NCBI RefSeq assembly: GCF_963676685.1 | Contig: NC_092349.1 | Location: forward strand, 58,635,431-58,699,430 | From: Mytilus edulis | Lineage: Eukaryota; Mollusca; Bivalvia; Mytilida; Mytilidae | Direction of reading: 5' to 3' | Length of the DNA stretch: 64,000 bases | Part shown: positions 36,601 to 47,219 of the stretch, piece after piece | How positions within the stretch are numbered: the first letter of the stretch is position 1 | Layout: the number at the start of each line of letters is the position of its first letter | Translations under genes and position numbers: made by a program | Notes under the pieces: generated by a model | Told to the model about the DNA's origin: nothing | The model's input: only the letters and a program-made list of their open reading frames with translations | Database searches by the model: none

Positions 36601-39097
36601 CTTCAGAAGGAATTTAAGGCACTCCAAAAGGTGACCGGGTGCGTCAACTGTCCTGGTTGTTTGATGTTTGGACGTACAAGTACCCGGTCACGTCCACTCT
36701 GTATTTTTGTTCTATGTTTTTCTATGTGTATCCATCTGATGCGTTGAGCCTTTTTCAACTGACGTTTATAGTTATTTCTTATGTTGTACTGTTACACCAC
36801 TGTCACAGGTTAGGGGGACGGGATTCCGCTAACATGTTTAACCCCACCACATTCTGAATGTATTTGCCTGTCCCAAGTCAGGAGCCTGTTATTCAGTGGT
36901 TGTCGTTTGCTGATATGTTACACAATAGTTTTTCGTTCAATCGTTTTACATTAATTAGGTCGTTAGTTTTCTCGTTGAATTGTTTTAATTTGTGATTTCG
37001 GGACAGTTGTCAGAGCTCTGGTCCCAAAAATCAAAATCAAAATAAGCAAAGTTGACTATTTACTAAATGCAGATATATAACTAAATTATCAAGATTTCTT
37101 GTAAAATCCTGCATCAGTTGTTCATCAAACGCATATATCTGCTATATTAGCTTCACTATATGTACTAGAATGACACAGGTTGAATATTTTAGAATTGTAT
37201 TTACGTCAACCAGTCAAGCATTGTTATGATTTTTTAAATTCAAAAGAGTTAATTTAAGAAGCACACTAACAAAATACTCGTGCTTGTTACAGTTCTTTGA
37301 CTGTAAAAGGCTTGTTGCATTTGTTACCAAATTACTTTACCGGGTTTGTAATGACATGAGCAACACGATCGGTGCACATTTGGATCAGCCTAGATCACCA
37401 CAAGTTTTTGGTGGTGTTTGTTTTGCTTAGTCTTTAGTGTTCTATGTTGTGTACTATTATTTATCTGTTTTCTTTCTTTTTTTGTCAGTTTTTTTCCTCT
37501 TTTACAAGAAACGCGTTAGATATTTTACACAATACTATAAACAGATAACAATATCATGAAAACATATTACCTGTAATAGAAGTTCGTAGAAGCCCACAAT
37601 GGATAGGCTACAGACGACAGTAATAAATCCGACACTGATATATTAAGTAGTAAAATGTTGTGCACGGCATGGTATTTAGGATTCCCTTTCATCAATACAA
37701 TGATTACAAAAATGTTGAACATAATTGATAATGATCCTGTAAAATAGAAATATTGATAATTAATGCAGAAAGGTGAAATATTTTGAAACTAAGTTCAAAG
37801 GTAGACTTTCAGTACGGTAGTGAATTTATTTAAACTTTAAACTTAGAAAAAAATGTTATTTCCGGTCTTAGAAAAAATGGACAAAAAATACATAGTAAGA
37901 AATCTTGTTGACAAAATGTCGTATATTGAATCAAAATTAAAAATTGGACGAAGAATAGTGTAGCATTAAGAATTATTTTAAAGAATACTGATTTTAAAAA
38001 TGTATTTAATCATACTTTATGAAAATAAAGCTTTGCAACTGGCTCAAACTAATAGAATAATTTAAACAAGAAAACTTAAAGTTATATAAGTAACTTCTAA
38101 AACCAAACTACCCATGTTATAAAAGGTTTATCTTCAAAATAATTTTGTCAAATGATTCATTGATAGGATAAGATAGGACATGTAAAAAGGAAACAAATAT
38201 ATGTACTTGTCTTGCCTTTTCATGTGTTACAATAGACACATTGCCGTAAGGTTAAGATATGCTATAAGTTCATGAACTTGTGACCATTAAATCATTAAAA
38301 ATATAAATTAACATGTGGCGATTTTTTATTAATTTGTTAATGCGTTATTTTAAGATCAGATATAATTTTCCATTCTGATCCTTTATAATTCTTTATCACC
38401 AGTTATTACTCATCAACGGATTTTGTCAGTTGTTACATGATGGATGCAACCAGTTGAACTGGCTATGTTTACCCTTACGAAGCACCAGAAATTCTTGTCA
38501 CGAGTTTTTGGTTGGTTTTGTGCTCTTGAATCTAGAAATTATATCTAGGGTATCCGATTATGGGTTCTTATAGCAAATTAACCGGAATATTTAATGATGA
38601 AAAATCTGACATATTAAAAACAATGTTAAAATATTCAGGCGTTTATTGAATCTTTATTTGCCTGTATTGACGCATGTATACCATCTGCGTTATTTCGCAG
38701 ACAGTTTAACTGTCAAAAGCCAAAAAAGTGTTTAAAGAATATATTAAAGTAAAGTGTTAACACGCACATAATGAGTGTTGAACATAAATAATAATTAAGT
38801 TCATGCAATTTTCAGAGCAGATTTGAACAAATGTCAAATCAATATACTTTGCACCTTTTACAAACACACAATCACAAAACTGCATTGGGAACAATTGTTT
38901 ATTTAAATCAATTTGAATTAAAAAGAATGTTTCTTTATTCAAATATAAGGACTCAGTAAACCTCCTGCTTTGTATTTCTTTTTCAAGAATTCCATATATT
39001 ACTTACCTAATACTACTAGATACGCACCAACCAAGATATATTCTGCGTCTGAAAGTCTGTCATCAAAAGTTAAATTAGCGACTGTCATATTCGACAT
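30502..39097 (-). CDS. Opsin B: atypical tetraopsin-like photoreceptor GPCR, six coding exons
   Basis: Coding exons are 39097-39007, 37736-37571, 36233-36106, 35711-35362, 32734-32451 and 30610-30502 (1128 bp with stop, 375 aa). The first five match opsin A in length and phase. Retinal Lys287 sits in LLAKSCTLLNP. Cys94 and Cys172 are the disulfide pair, Glu166 (KQEIFGTSC) is the bovine-181 counterion candidate, and Ser97 is at the bovine-113 site. CRY (118-120) replaces DRY and NPTVC (293-297) replaces NPxxY, as in opsin A. N-glycosylation sequons are at Asn3 and Asn8. Introns are 1270, 1337, 394, 2627 and 1840 bp, mostly longer than in opsin A. A possible 36-nt extra exon lies in the last intron (31958-31993). 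The two genes are clearly a tandem duplication. As in opsin A, membership in the peropsin/neuropsin/RGR group is my best reading, not proven. Confidence 0.9.
31958..31993 (-). CDS. Possible 36-nt cassette exon in opsin B intron 5
   Basis: Acceptor CTTTCTTGTAG and donor AAG/GTAATT bound 36 bases that read SKTSHSQVWKLGR when joined in phase 2 to exons 5 and 6. The length is a multiple of three and there is no stop. No counterpart was seen in opsin A intron 5. Such a combination can arise by chance, so this is only a candidate alternative exon. Confidence 0.25.
32451..32734 (-). CDS. Opsin B coding exon 5 (helices 6-7, retinal lysine)
   Basis: The 284-bp exon follows acceptor ACTTTTGCAG and encodes VFLIAWTPYTVVSIYS (helix 6), LAKSCTLLNPTVC (helix 7) and the start of the tail. 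Donor AAG/GTATTC at 32450 is at the same codon as in opsin A. Read-through would end at 32348, but that segment does not resemble opsin A. Confidence 0.9.
33848..34155 (+). repeat. Interspersed repeat in opsin B intron 4
   Basis: It aligns over its whole length with 62041-62350 (GATGACTG-TGTACCCATA, ATTGATG-GACTGTCAT, AATCCACCATTTTCTACAT, TTTGTGATTTTACTTT). Confidence 0.8.
35362..35711 (-). CDS. Opsin B coding exon 4 (helices 4-5)
   Basis: The 350-bp exon with acceptor TTTTTTTTCAG and donor GTG/GTAAGT carries FGWSSYKQEIFGTSCSIDW, helix 5 and the third intracellular loop as far as VSTSRAVTV. The open frame runs a few codons past the donor, but that part is intron. Confidence 0.92.
35900..36050 (+). 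repeat. Copy of the CATGGCGTTGTCAGTTT repeat in opsin B intron 3
   Basis: It shares GCCATGGCGTTGTCAGTTT and the segments on either side with 18170-18240. It sits within 80 bp of coding exon 3. Confidence 0.6.
36106..36233 (-). CDS. Opsin B coding exon 3 (helix 3, CRY motif)
   Basis: The 128-bp exon with acceptor GTTATAG/A and donor TACG/GTAAGT encodes WIWPDAVCAFSAFWC and NTLAAIAICRYIIVCKPQY. Cys again replaces the acidic residue of E/DRY, so the change predates the duplication or is shared by selection. Confidence 0.9.
36800..37010 (+). repeat. Repeat (CATGTTTAACCCC-CCACATTCTG family) in opsin B intron 2
   Basis: Contains AACATGTTTAACCCCACCAC, CCAAGTCAGGAGCCTGTTAT and a GTTTTCTCGTT segment, shared with 22985-23110, 23960-24120 and 57540-57620. 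Confidence 0.7.
37355..37500 (+). repeat. Fragment of the GATCACC-AGTTTTTGGTGG repeat in opsin B intron 2
   Basis: It matches 18020-18140 in order. A shorter piece is at 38440-38540 in intron 1. Confidence 0.55.
37571..37736 (-). CDS. Opsin B coding exon 2 (helices 1-2)
   Basis: The 166-bp exon with acceptor TTTTACAG and donor CAG/GTAATA encodes MFNIFVIIVL (helix 1) and LLNISVSDLLLSS (helix 2). It differs from opsin A at only a handful of residues. I found it by translating both flanks of the splice signals and by alignment to 4277-4442. Confidence 0.9.
39007..39097 (-). CDS. Opsin B coding exon 1 (start codon exon)
   Basis: Ninety-one bases start MSNMTVANLTFDD. The ATG (39097-39095) lies directly after CTTATAG, as in opsin A, which implies an upstream non-coding exon. 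Donor AG/GTAAGT, phase 1. Confidence 0.85.
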
Positions 39098-39990
39098 CTA
39101 TAAGAAAGACAAATTAAACGATATTAGTTGTATAAGCACATGCAGAATATTTAAAATTGTTTAACAATAAACGGTTTTTTTCCGATAGCTCTGATCTGTT
39201 CGATTGTCTATAAACAATAATACTTACTTATCACTTTTTTCAAATTTCAAATTATACGTCATTGATTGATTTTACAGTGATAATCGTGCGCAACAATAGC
39301 AGTTAATTTTAATCTATCACATTTACAGACGTCAAACTGACAAATATCTGTAATATATTAAACAGAGTCAGTTAATATTATTGAATGAACTCTCTGACTT
39401 GCTTATTAAAACCATTTTGAGGTAAAACAGTTCATCGATAATTACAATTTGTGTATGAATTAAAATTCATTAGAGGTAGGTTAACGTTCGTCGGTAAAAC
39501 AGTTTTTACATAGATATTTACAATTCGTGTGATGAATCGAATAGATTGAAGAAAAGTTAAACAAAACAGCAGATGATGCTTACCGTGTCGACGCCCTATG
39601 TCTAGCTCCTTTAATTTAGATTGTTCCACGCCCTCAATTTTTCTTAGTACCTTGAAATGTCTTGTAAATCGATTGATGAGATTTGAGCATCAGAAAACTT
39701 TTTTCGACTCGACGTAAAAACAAGAGACTTGACAGTTTCCTGTCATTAAAAGTTATCATTAGTTCTTCTCTTGCTTTTAGTATTGATTCTAATATTGTGA
39801 AAACCTTCCTATTAGAACAATTGTACTATCATTCAAAGGATAAATAAATCTTCTCACTTTTAATTAAGTCTATTCAGTAGATACTACTATATCATACTTT
39901 ATTCTTTAACATGAAAGATATTATTCATTATATTGGTAACATATAAGATGATTTTCATAAGTGCGTCTAATGTACTTATTGCATTACACA

Positions 39991-40070
39991 AATCACATGA
40001 TCAAACCGGGGCAGGAATGAACAGGGGCGAAATCACATGATCAAACCGGGGCAGGAATGAACAGGGGCGG
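39991..40070. repeat. Perfect 40-bp tandem duplication
   Basis: AATCACATGATCAAACCGGG begins at 39991 and again at 40031, and the rest of the 40-bp unit (GCAGGAATGAACAGGGGCG) is also identical. The unit is GC-rich against AT-rich flanks. Confidence 0.9.
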
Positions 40071-40646
40071 ATTAATTTGTTGCGTAAGTGTATGCATTTT
40101 CTGACAACGTTGCGTGTAGCTCATGACTAGATTAATTTCGGAACAGTCATACATTTTCAGCAAAACTTGATTTTTAACGAGGGAATGGTGACTACGTAAA
40201 TATGAATCTTTTCCTACATTATACATAATAACTCAACCGAGACATAATCTTAACCGTAAAAAGAAAATTGAATGTTTCATTTTGTCAACTTTTCTCAGTA
40301 TTAAACGGAAATATTCAAAATCAAAACGTACGTATTAGTGAATTAAGCATGGTTCACAATGTTATGACTTCATATGAGAAAACATGCTGATTTCTACACA
40401 GAATTTTTTTGGGGATAAATTGGCTATTGTCAATAACATATATCTTCAATATATGAACTGCAATTGTTTGCACATGTACTAAGTTAATAATCTGATGGTC
40501 TGTAGTTTTCGTCTGTTTATGTCTTTCATAAGTGTTTCTCGTTTCTCGTTCTATATAGATTAGACCGTTGGTTTTCCCGTTTGAGTGGTTTCAAACTAGT
40601 AATTTCGAAATGCTATTATTTTTCTCATCAAAACAGATTTAGTGTA

Positions 40647-40649
<3 letters not shown>

Positions 40650-40682
<33 letters not shown>
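40650..40682. repeat. TA dinucleotide microsatellite
   Basis: About 16 uninterrupted TA units. Confidence 0.95.
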
Positions 40683-40687
<5 letters not shown>

Positions 40688-41334
40688 ATAGCATAATTTA
40701 AAGTTAGTTTGTAATTCGCTACTTTTCAGGTTACTAAGCTAAAATATGATCGGTTTATTTTTTCTGTTCACCTGTTACTTAAATCAAGTAGGGAATTTGG
40801 ATTACAAATATAGTATCTTTTAAAAATTGGCATTCCTTCTTGCCAACTTGTATTCCCTAATCCTTTGCCATAAAAAGAAATCTTGTTTCAGTGGATTCAT
40901 ACTAGCATTAGGCATTTATAATTCAAATCCTGATGTCTTAAGATATGTGAGATAAATAACATATATGATTGTGGAGCGTGTAAGCGTATTTACAAAACGG
41001 AACATTCAATGAAGCAGATTTAAATAATTCTTTCTTACCATAATGATAGTTTTCCTATAAATATGTTGATCCTTGAATCATTCTAAATGTGTAGACTTTT
41101 CTATCTCTATGTCTAGATCCATGTTTAACACACACTTTTGTAATTTTAAACTAATAATGCTCTTCAGCTTCGTGTTTGATTTAGCCTTTCCGATTTCTTT
41201 CATTCAAGTGCCACTGCTGAGTCTAGGGAGACGAAACGTTTCTGGCATAAAAATCTTTTAATTCTTGTATCTTTAATATTTTTTTATATTTATTTTTAAA
41301 AGATATGACGTTCTTGTTTGCGTCTCATTTGTGT

Positions 41335-41550
41335 CTAAGCGTGACGCGGGATTGCCGATTTTTTGTAAGAGTGACACGTGAAAGTCAAATTATTGTGTCG
41401 TGAAAACGGGAAATGAGGTCTAGCGGAACCCGGAAAATGACAACAAAATTGCTTACGTACATCATGTACATAGTGTAAGCGGGATACGTGAATCTGAAAA
41501 TACAGTAAGCGGGATCCGGGATCGGAACCCCCCAATTAGACCCCAGTATG
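41335..41550. repeat. GC-rich repeat with AGCGGGATACGTGAA-type units
   Basis: Degenerate units (GTGACGCGGGATTGCC, GCGGGATACGTGAATCTG, GCGGGATCCGGGATCGG) stand out in composition. It resembles an interspersed repeat of bivalve genomes. There is only one copy here. Confidence 0.45.
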
Positions 41551-42354
41551 CATTAGTAAAAATACTCATATTTTACATTATTTATTATTGACTCTTACGT
41601 CTTAGTATCTTTAATCGTCTATGTAATATTGATCTAACTTAATAAGTGTAATTTTCATTTTTTAGAATGCAGCTACTACAACGAATCATAATAAGGAGCT
41701 TATTCGCTAGTACACATGTATCAGCAAGAGTTCCATGGTAATGATATGCGTCAGGTCCATAACTAGATCAATGTCAGTAAAATTAAAAGGATACGTTCTT
41801 GATGATTATTTATTAGAGTTTAAACACATCAATTTCAGTCATATGTTCTTGTTTAACTGATTGAACAAGTAGCATACACATTTTTTTATTTAAATATAAA
41901 TAATCAAAGATATAATGCTCTCTTAAGTCAAACATTTCTAAAACAAACCATTGTGAATATCAAAAAGTATATTTTTTTAAAGAAATTAATAAATAACAGA
42001 AAATGGTCTTCATTGAGCAACAAGGTATGATTATAAAATATAATCTTGAAATACAAACCGTTTGTACCATGATGTAAAAATAAAAATAATATAGATATTT
42101 GACTGTGTATGAATTCAGTACAAAGTAAAATCACCAAATTACTGGACTCAAAACATTATTATCTTTATTTTAAGTTCTACCCATACTAAATGAACAACCA
42201 TATTAAGAGGATTACTCTTTTTTTATTCGAGGGCTATGAAGTTTCGTTCTTTTGTCTTGGTGAAAATATATAAAACACAGCCTTCTTCAATCATCATTAA
42301 CTTATCTGACATAGGTTGAGCGATTTTAGAAAAAGAGGGTTGAAATATTCCAGC

Positions 42355-42615
42355 GGGACATTCAATCTCATTTGTCGAAAATAAACTGACAACGCCAAGG
42401 CTTAAGAAGAAAGAGACCGACGGAAAAGCAAAAGTACACAAAAACATATAAAGACAAATCAATTCAATTCCAAACAAAAACTGGAGGTCGTCACATCCTG
42501 CTCCACATGTGATACCGGTCGTGTAGTTCATAACATTACAAACCTAATTATATGTTTCGTTCGGTAGGCCACATCGGGACAATCGGGAGGGGATTATAGG
42601 TACGACATTAGCAAC
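42355..42615 (-). repeat. Reverse copy of the 17943-18260 repeat
   Basis: The reverse complement contains GCACATGTGGAGCAGGATGTG-like, TTTTTGTTTGG and GCGTTGTCAGTTT-like segments in the order seen at 18030-18190. Confidence 0.65.
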
Positions 42616-42619
42616 ATAT

Positions 42620-44130
42620 CCCTATCATCTATGAAACCTATAAGACAAAATAGTCAATCGCAATAATTTAAACTTGCATTTTGAAATATTTTTTTACAAA
42701 TTAAACATGATTTTTTTTATTTTCGAAAAAAATCAAAATCGCATTTTAGTCTAAAATGACAAAATCGCAATAATAAATGCACGCAATAATTTATAAATTT
42801 ACAATATATGATGGTATGGCTAATACTTTTACACTGTTTTTTTTAAGTAATACTGGTGTGTACAAACCTTCGATGTTCCTACAGTATCTGGCAAAGCAAT
42901 TAGAAACGGTACAGGCAATATATGTAAGGCGTAAACTATTGTCTTTTCGCACTGTAAACTGCATGTACGGGTATATGCGGGTAAAGATGTGAACTGCTAA
43001 AACTTTACTATCACTGAGTGAGATGTTCAAGTTATTTTAAAACGTATCAATCACTTAATAGAAGACCAATGCTTAGACCATTTATAATTAAGGTCAATGT
43101 TTCGAATTATTTTACCTTTTATGAAAAGGACCTTGGCGAAGAAGTTACTGTATACACTTTACTATAAAACAAAACTTTGGTGAAAAATTATTAGAGAAGA
43201 TTAGTGAAGAGTGAGTGTGACTCAGCTCAAGATGCTTCACCTGATTTCTTTGGAGTGTGTGGTGGTGAATAAAATATTGAAGCCAAGTATTAATATGTCA
43301 CGTAAATGTACGCATTGCATAGTTGTATTGAAATTTTATTTTAAACTATTTCGTTTTTTTGAAAGATGATGCAGATGCATTAATCATGAATTTAGAGAAT
43401 CAAACAAACAGCCCTTCTCAAAGCACTTCACCTTGACGCTTTTCAGTCTCATCATATGTGAATTGCAGAGGAAGGATATTGAAAAAAATCAGCCCGTGTC
43501 TTTCCAAAATATCTTTTGGAAAAGCATACATCAAGATATCACAATCCATGTAAAATCATTTAAATAGTGTCAAAGGGCTAAGCATAACTTCATCCAAAAA
43601 CACCCGTTCTTACCAAGATGCATCAACGCTTGTTTGATAAGTAACATACAGATGTTCTTGGTCCCCTTATTAAGACCTCACAATATTATGAATACATTTC
43701 ATTAGTCATTGATTGTTTCTAAAGATGGTGTGAATGTTTCCAATAAAAACCGTAACTGCAAATAATTGCTGGTAATTAATATGTTGTATCAATTTCATGT
43801 ATAGAATCCTTAAATATATCATTATTACACCACATCTTATCACCCAAACACAGATAACGGTGTTGAAAAACAAAGACACCTGCTTCCGTGGTCATTTCTA
43901 TCAAATGGTAAAGATACGAATGAAAATTGACCTCTAACAAAGGATTTTATTCTAAATACACGACTGTTGGAACATATCGATTTTTAGTGGAACTAGTTTT
44001 GCTAGACCTTAATTCCAACATAATGACGGAAAGAATATTACCTTTAAAATACTCTAATTAGCAAACTCAAAGTGAAAGTACATAAAACTGACAACATTAA
44101 ACGCTATCAATCCTTGAACGTATCAGCATT
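42620..44130. other. Proposed opsin B first intron, distal part; no gene seen
   Basis: Overlapping open frames at 42777-43030 on both strands show no features. The stretch 43390-43750 has a slightly coding-like composition on the minus strand but stops in every frame. It may be a decayed repeat. Confidence 0.35.
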
Positions 44131-44650
44131 TAGTAGGATCTTATTTTTAGCACCATTATAATATTAGAATCCTATTAATATTTTTTTAAAGGAGGTTTTG
44201 CGATAAAATATTTGTTGACTTTTTAATGATGGGTAAAATAAGCTGACACAAGAAGAAATTGCAACGATTTGTTTTAGTTTAAACAAAGACGTTATCATAG
44301 GGCGGGCAGTTTAAATGAAATAGTTGAATCACTCACTACTACTATTTTACTTTAATAAAGAACTTTTCAAACTGAAAGATATTTAAAAATCATTCACAAA
44401 AACAAAATACCACTTTTGCAAACAGATATAAAAAAAAAATGAATAAAAGTAAACGATTTGTATGATAAGAAAGTTTATATTCTTTTATAAAATTATTAGA
44501 ATGTCTCTTTCTAAATGCCATGTGAACAAGTTATATTAAATGCTATCACTGCATAAAGTTTAAATTTATTCTTTTATTCATTTTCGTTATACATTATTAT
44601 TATATTATACTACCACTGATAATAAAGATAAGAAAAAAAAGTAAACTTAC

Positions 44651-44790
44651 CTTAAAATCCAATCAATGATGACTCAATGTTAGCGTCTCAGTGTGTGAAA
44701 TGCGTATGAGTCAATGCATGTAAAAAATATATATATACATGCAGGAAAAAGCAACTTATAAGGCTTCAATGTTAAGACGTCACCGATACG
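44651..44790 (-). promoter_or_regulatory. Candidate untranslated first exon and promoter of opsin B
   Basis: The block ends TTTTAAG/GTAAGTTTAC on the minus strand. A TATA-like run (GTATATATATA) is at 44728-44738, which would place transcription start near 44700. A CRE-like GGTGACGTC lies further upstream at 44776-44784. The block recurs upstream of opsin A and, degraded, at three more places between 45.3 and 52.2 kb. Confidence 0.45.
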
Positions 44791-45354
44791 TATCAGCTTT
44801 TGAATTCATCTAATCTTTTATTATCAGGAATGCCTAAGTCCAGGAATTAAAAATAATTGACCGCGATTACGGATATGGACGAAGCATATAGAAATATGAG
44901 TAGAACGAAAAATATCATGTAATTGTTTTTGGTCATAATATTACTCTTGAAAATAGCAAACGTCGAGAAAAATTCAAAAAGGGGAAGTCCGTAAATCACT
45001 ATCAATCAACAGAACAAGAAAAATGTACTTTTTCGTCGTTTATTTTTTTAATATCAAATTTGTTTGTGTTGATGCAACTTTTGAATTTCTGCCAATAATG
45101 GGTATCTTATTTTTAGCACCAGATTACTTATTTAATTATATTAACATATTTGAAAAATGAGCTTTTCTAATGAAATATCTTTTCGAACAAGGTTGTTTAT
45201 CGCATATAGATATAAACATTTTAGCAAAGTTAGAAGTTTGTTTTAAGACTTAATTGGTTGATTAATTAAGATTGCCCAAGCCAACATTGCTACGATTTGT
45301 TTTAGTTAAAACAAAGACGTTATATTGAAATCAGTGTTAATAAAACTTTAAGAC

Positions 45355-45560
45355 AGTCACTATATATACATGTATGAGATATCGACTAATAAGGCTTCAA
45401 TGTTACGACGTTACCGATACGCATCAGCTTTTGAATTCATCTAATCTTTTCTTAGTCTATAATCATGAATGCTTAAGTCCAGGAATTAAATACCATTGAC
45501 CGAGATTACGGATATCGAGGTAGCATATAGAAATATGAGTAGGACGAAAAAATGTATATT
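45355..45560 (-). repeat. Duplicated promoter-side part of the opsin B first-exon module
   Basis: It aligns with 44723-44930 (shared TATA-like run, AAGGCTTCAATGTTA segment and the following ~150 bp) but lacks the exon and donor part. Confidence 0.7.
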
Positions 45561-46282
45561 ACAATAAATCTTCTCTTGGTCATAGTATTGCTTTTTAAAT
45601 TAGCAAACGTCGAGGTAAATTCAAAAAGGGGAAGTCCGTAAAACGCTATCGATCAAGGGAACAAGAAAAATGCACTTTGTGGTCGTTTATCTTCTAATAT
45701 CAAGTTTGTCTGTGCTGATGCAACTTTGAATTTCTGCCAGCACATGGTGTCTCATTTTTAGCACCATATTAATAATTGTATCCTATTATCATATTTGAAA
45801 AAGGAGGTTTTGTAATGAAATATTTTATCGAACAAAGTTGTTTATCGCATATAGATATAAAGAGCTTTACGAATTTGGAAGTTTGTTTTAAGACCTTATT
45901 TGTTGATTAAATAAGATAGCCCAAGACGTGATTGCAACGATTTGTTTTAGTTTTAAAAAAAGCGTTTTATTGATTACTGTGTAAATAAAATGTTTAGTCA
46001 TTCACTGCGACTGTTTTACTCTAGAAATTTAAGATACCAATACATTATAAACGTTTAAAATCGCACTACTGCGAACAGATATTAAAAAGATGAATAAATG
46101 TAAAAGATTTGTATGATAACAATAATATGTGCTTTAATAATTTTATTAGTATGTCTTTTTCTTTAATGCCATAGGAACATATAATATACAAAATATATAC
46201 CTCAATAATGTTTCTATCTATTCTAGGTGTGCATTATCATTATACCTATGTATCTACTTTTACTACCACTGCTTATCAAAAA

Positions 46283-46450
46283 AAGAAGAAAACTAATCTA
46301 AGAATTCAATCAAAGATGATGCGATGTAAGCTTTTCATAATGTGAAATGCGTAAGTATAAATAAATGTAGAATTATTCAAGAAATATACTTATCAGGTTT
46401 CATTGCTAGGAAGTAATCATCTGACCAGCTATTGCATTGGTTCAATCTCT
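46283..46450 (-). repeat. Degraded copy of the opsin B first-exon module, donor lost
   Basis: It aligns with 44640-44810. The splice donor position reads CTTAGAT instead of AAGGTAAGT, so this copy should not splice like the others. Confidence 0.65.
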
Positions 46451-47044
46451 ACTTAGTCTATTATCACTAATTCACAATACCAGTACTTGGAAAGAAAATG
46501 GACGCGATTATGGATATGGAGATGTTTTAACGAAGAAACAAAATGATGAATAGGACGAAAAATTGTATAATATGTTTAATTTTCAATTGATTATGGAATT
46601 CTTTTTTTCGTTCGGCTTATGATTGCTGATTGAACCTGTATATATCGTGTGTCTTTTCTATACACTCATTCCGATAGTCGTATTTCTATTTGGTTTTAAT
46701 ATATGTTGATATAGAATTAATCCTAAATGAAAAATGACACATCAATAATTGACTTTTGACAAACCAAAAAACACCTTCTCAACAAACTCCGAACAGTGAT
46801 CGTTTCCGTTCCGGAACTTTTTTCCCTTTACTCCATCAATTAGTGTAGAGTAGTATGCAGACCCGTATTCGGATCGGAACTGGAACTGCCGGGGAGTTTG
46901 CCTTCTCAACAGCAATTAATGTTCATTAATACTGGGGTCTCAAATATGTAAAACACACGAGAAATAATTAATGTCTGTTTATCTGACAATCATTATCCTT
47001 TACTTTTCAAAAATTTATATATATATAACGTTAAAAATAGCGTT

Positions 47045-47215
47045 GATTCATAAATAGTTATCAAAGGTACCAGGATTATAATTTAGTTTATTACGCCAGA
47101 CGCGCGTTTCGTCTACATAAGACTCATCAGTGACGCTCATATCAAAATATTTATAAAGTCAAACAAGTACAAAGTTGAAGAGCATTGAGGATCCAAAATT
47201 TCAAAAAGTTGTGCC
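47045..47215 (+). repeat. Interspersed repeat (GCCAGACGCGCGTTTCGTC family), best copy
   Basis: It runs from GTTATCAAAGGTACCAGGAT through CGCGCGTTTCGTCTACATAA, GACTCATCAGTGACGCTCA and AAGAGCATTGAGGATCC. The start recurs at 61085-61130. Confidence 0.8.
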
Positions 47216-47219
47216 AAAT

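Noticed and set aside
43390..43750. Coding-like composition on the minus strand
   Set aside because: All frames contain several stops and no domain is recognisable. At most a decayed element.
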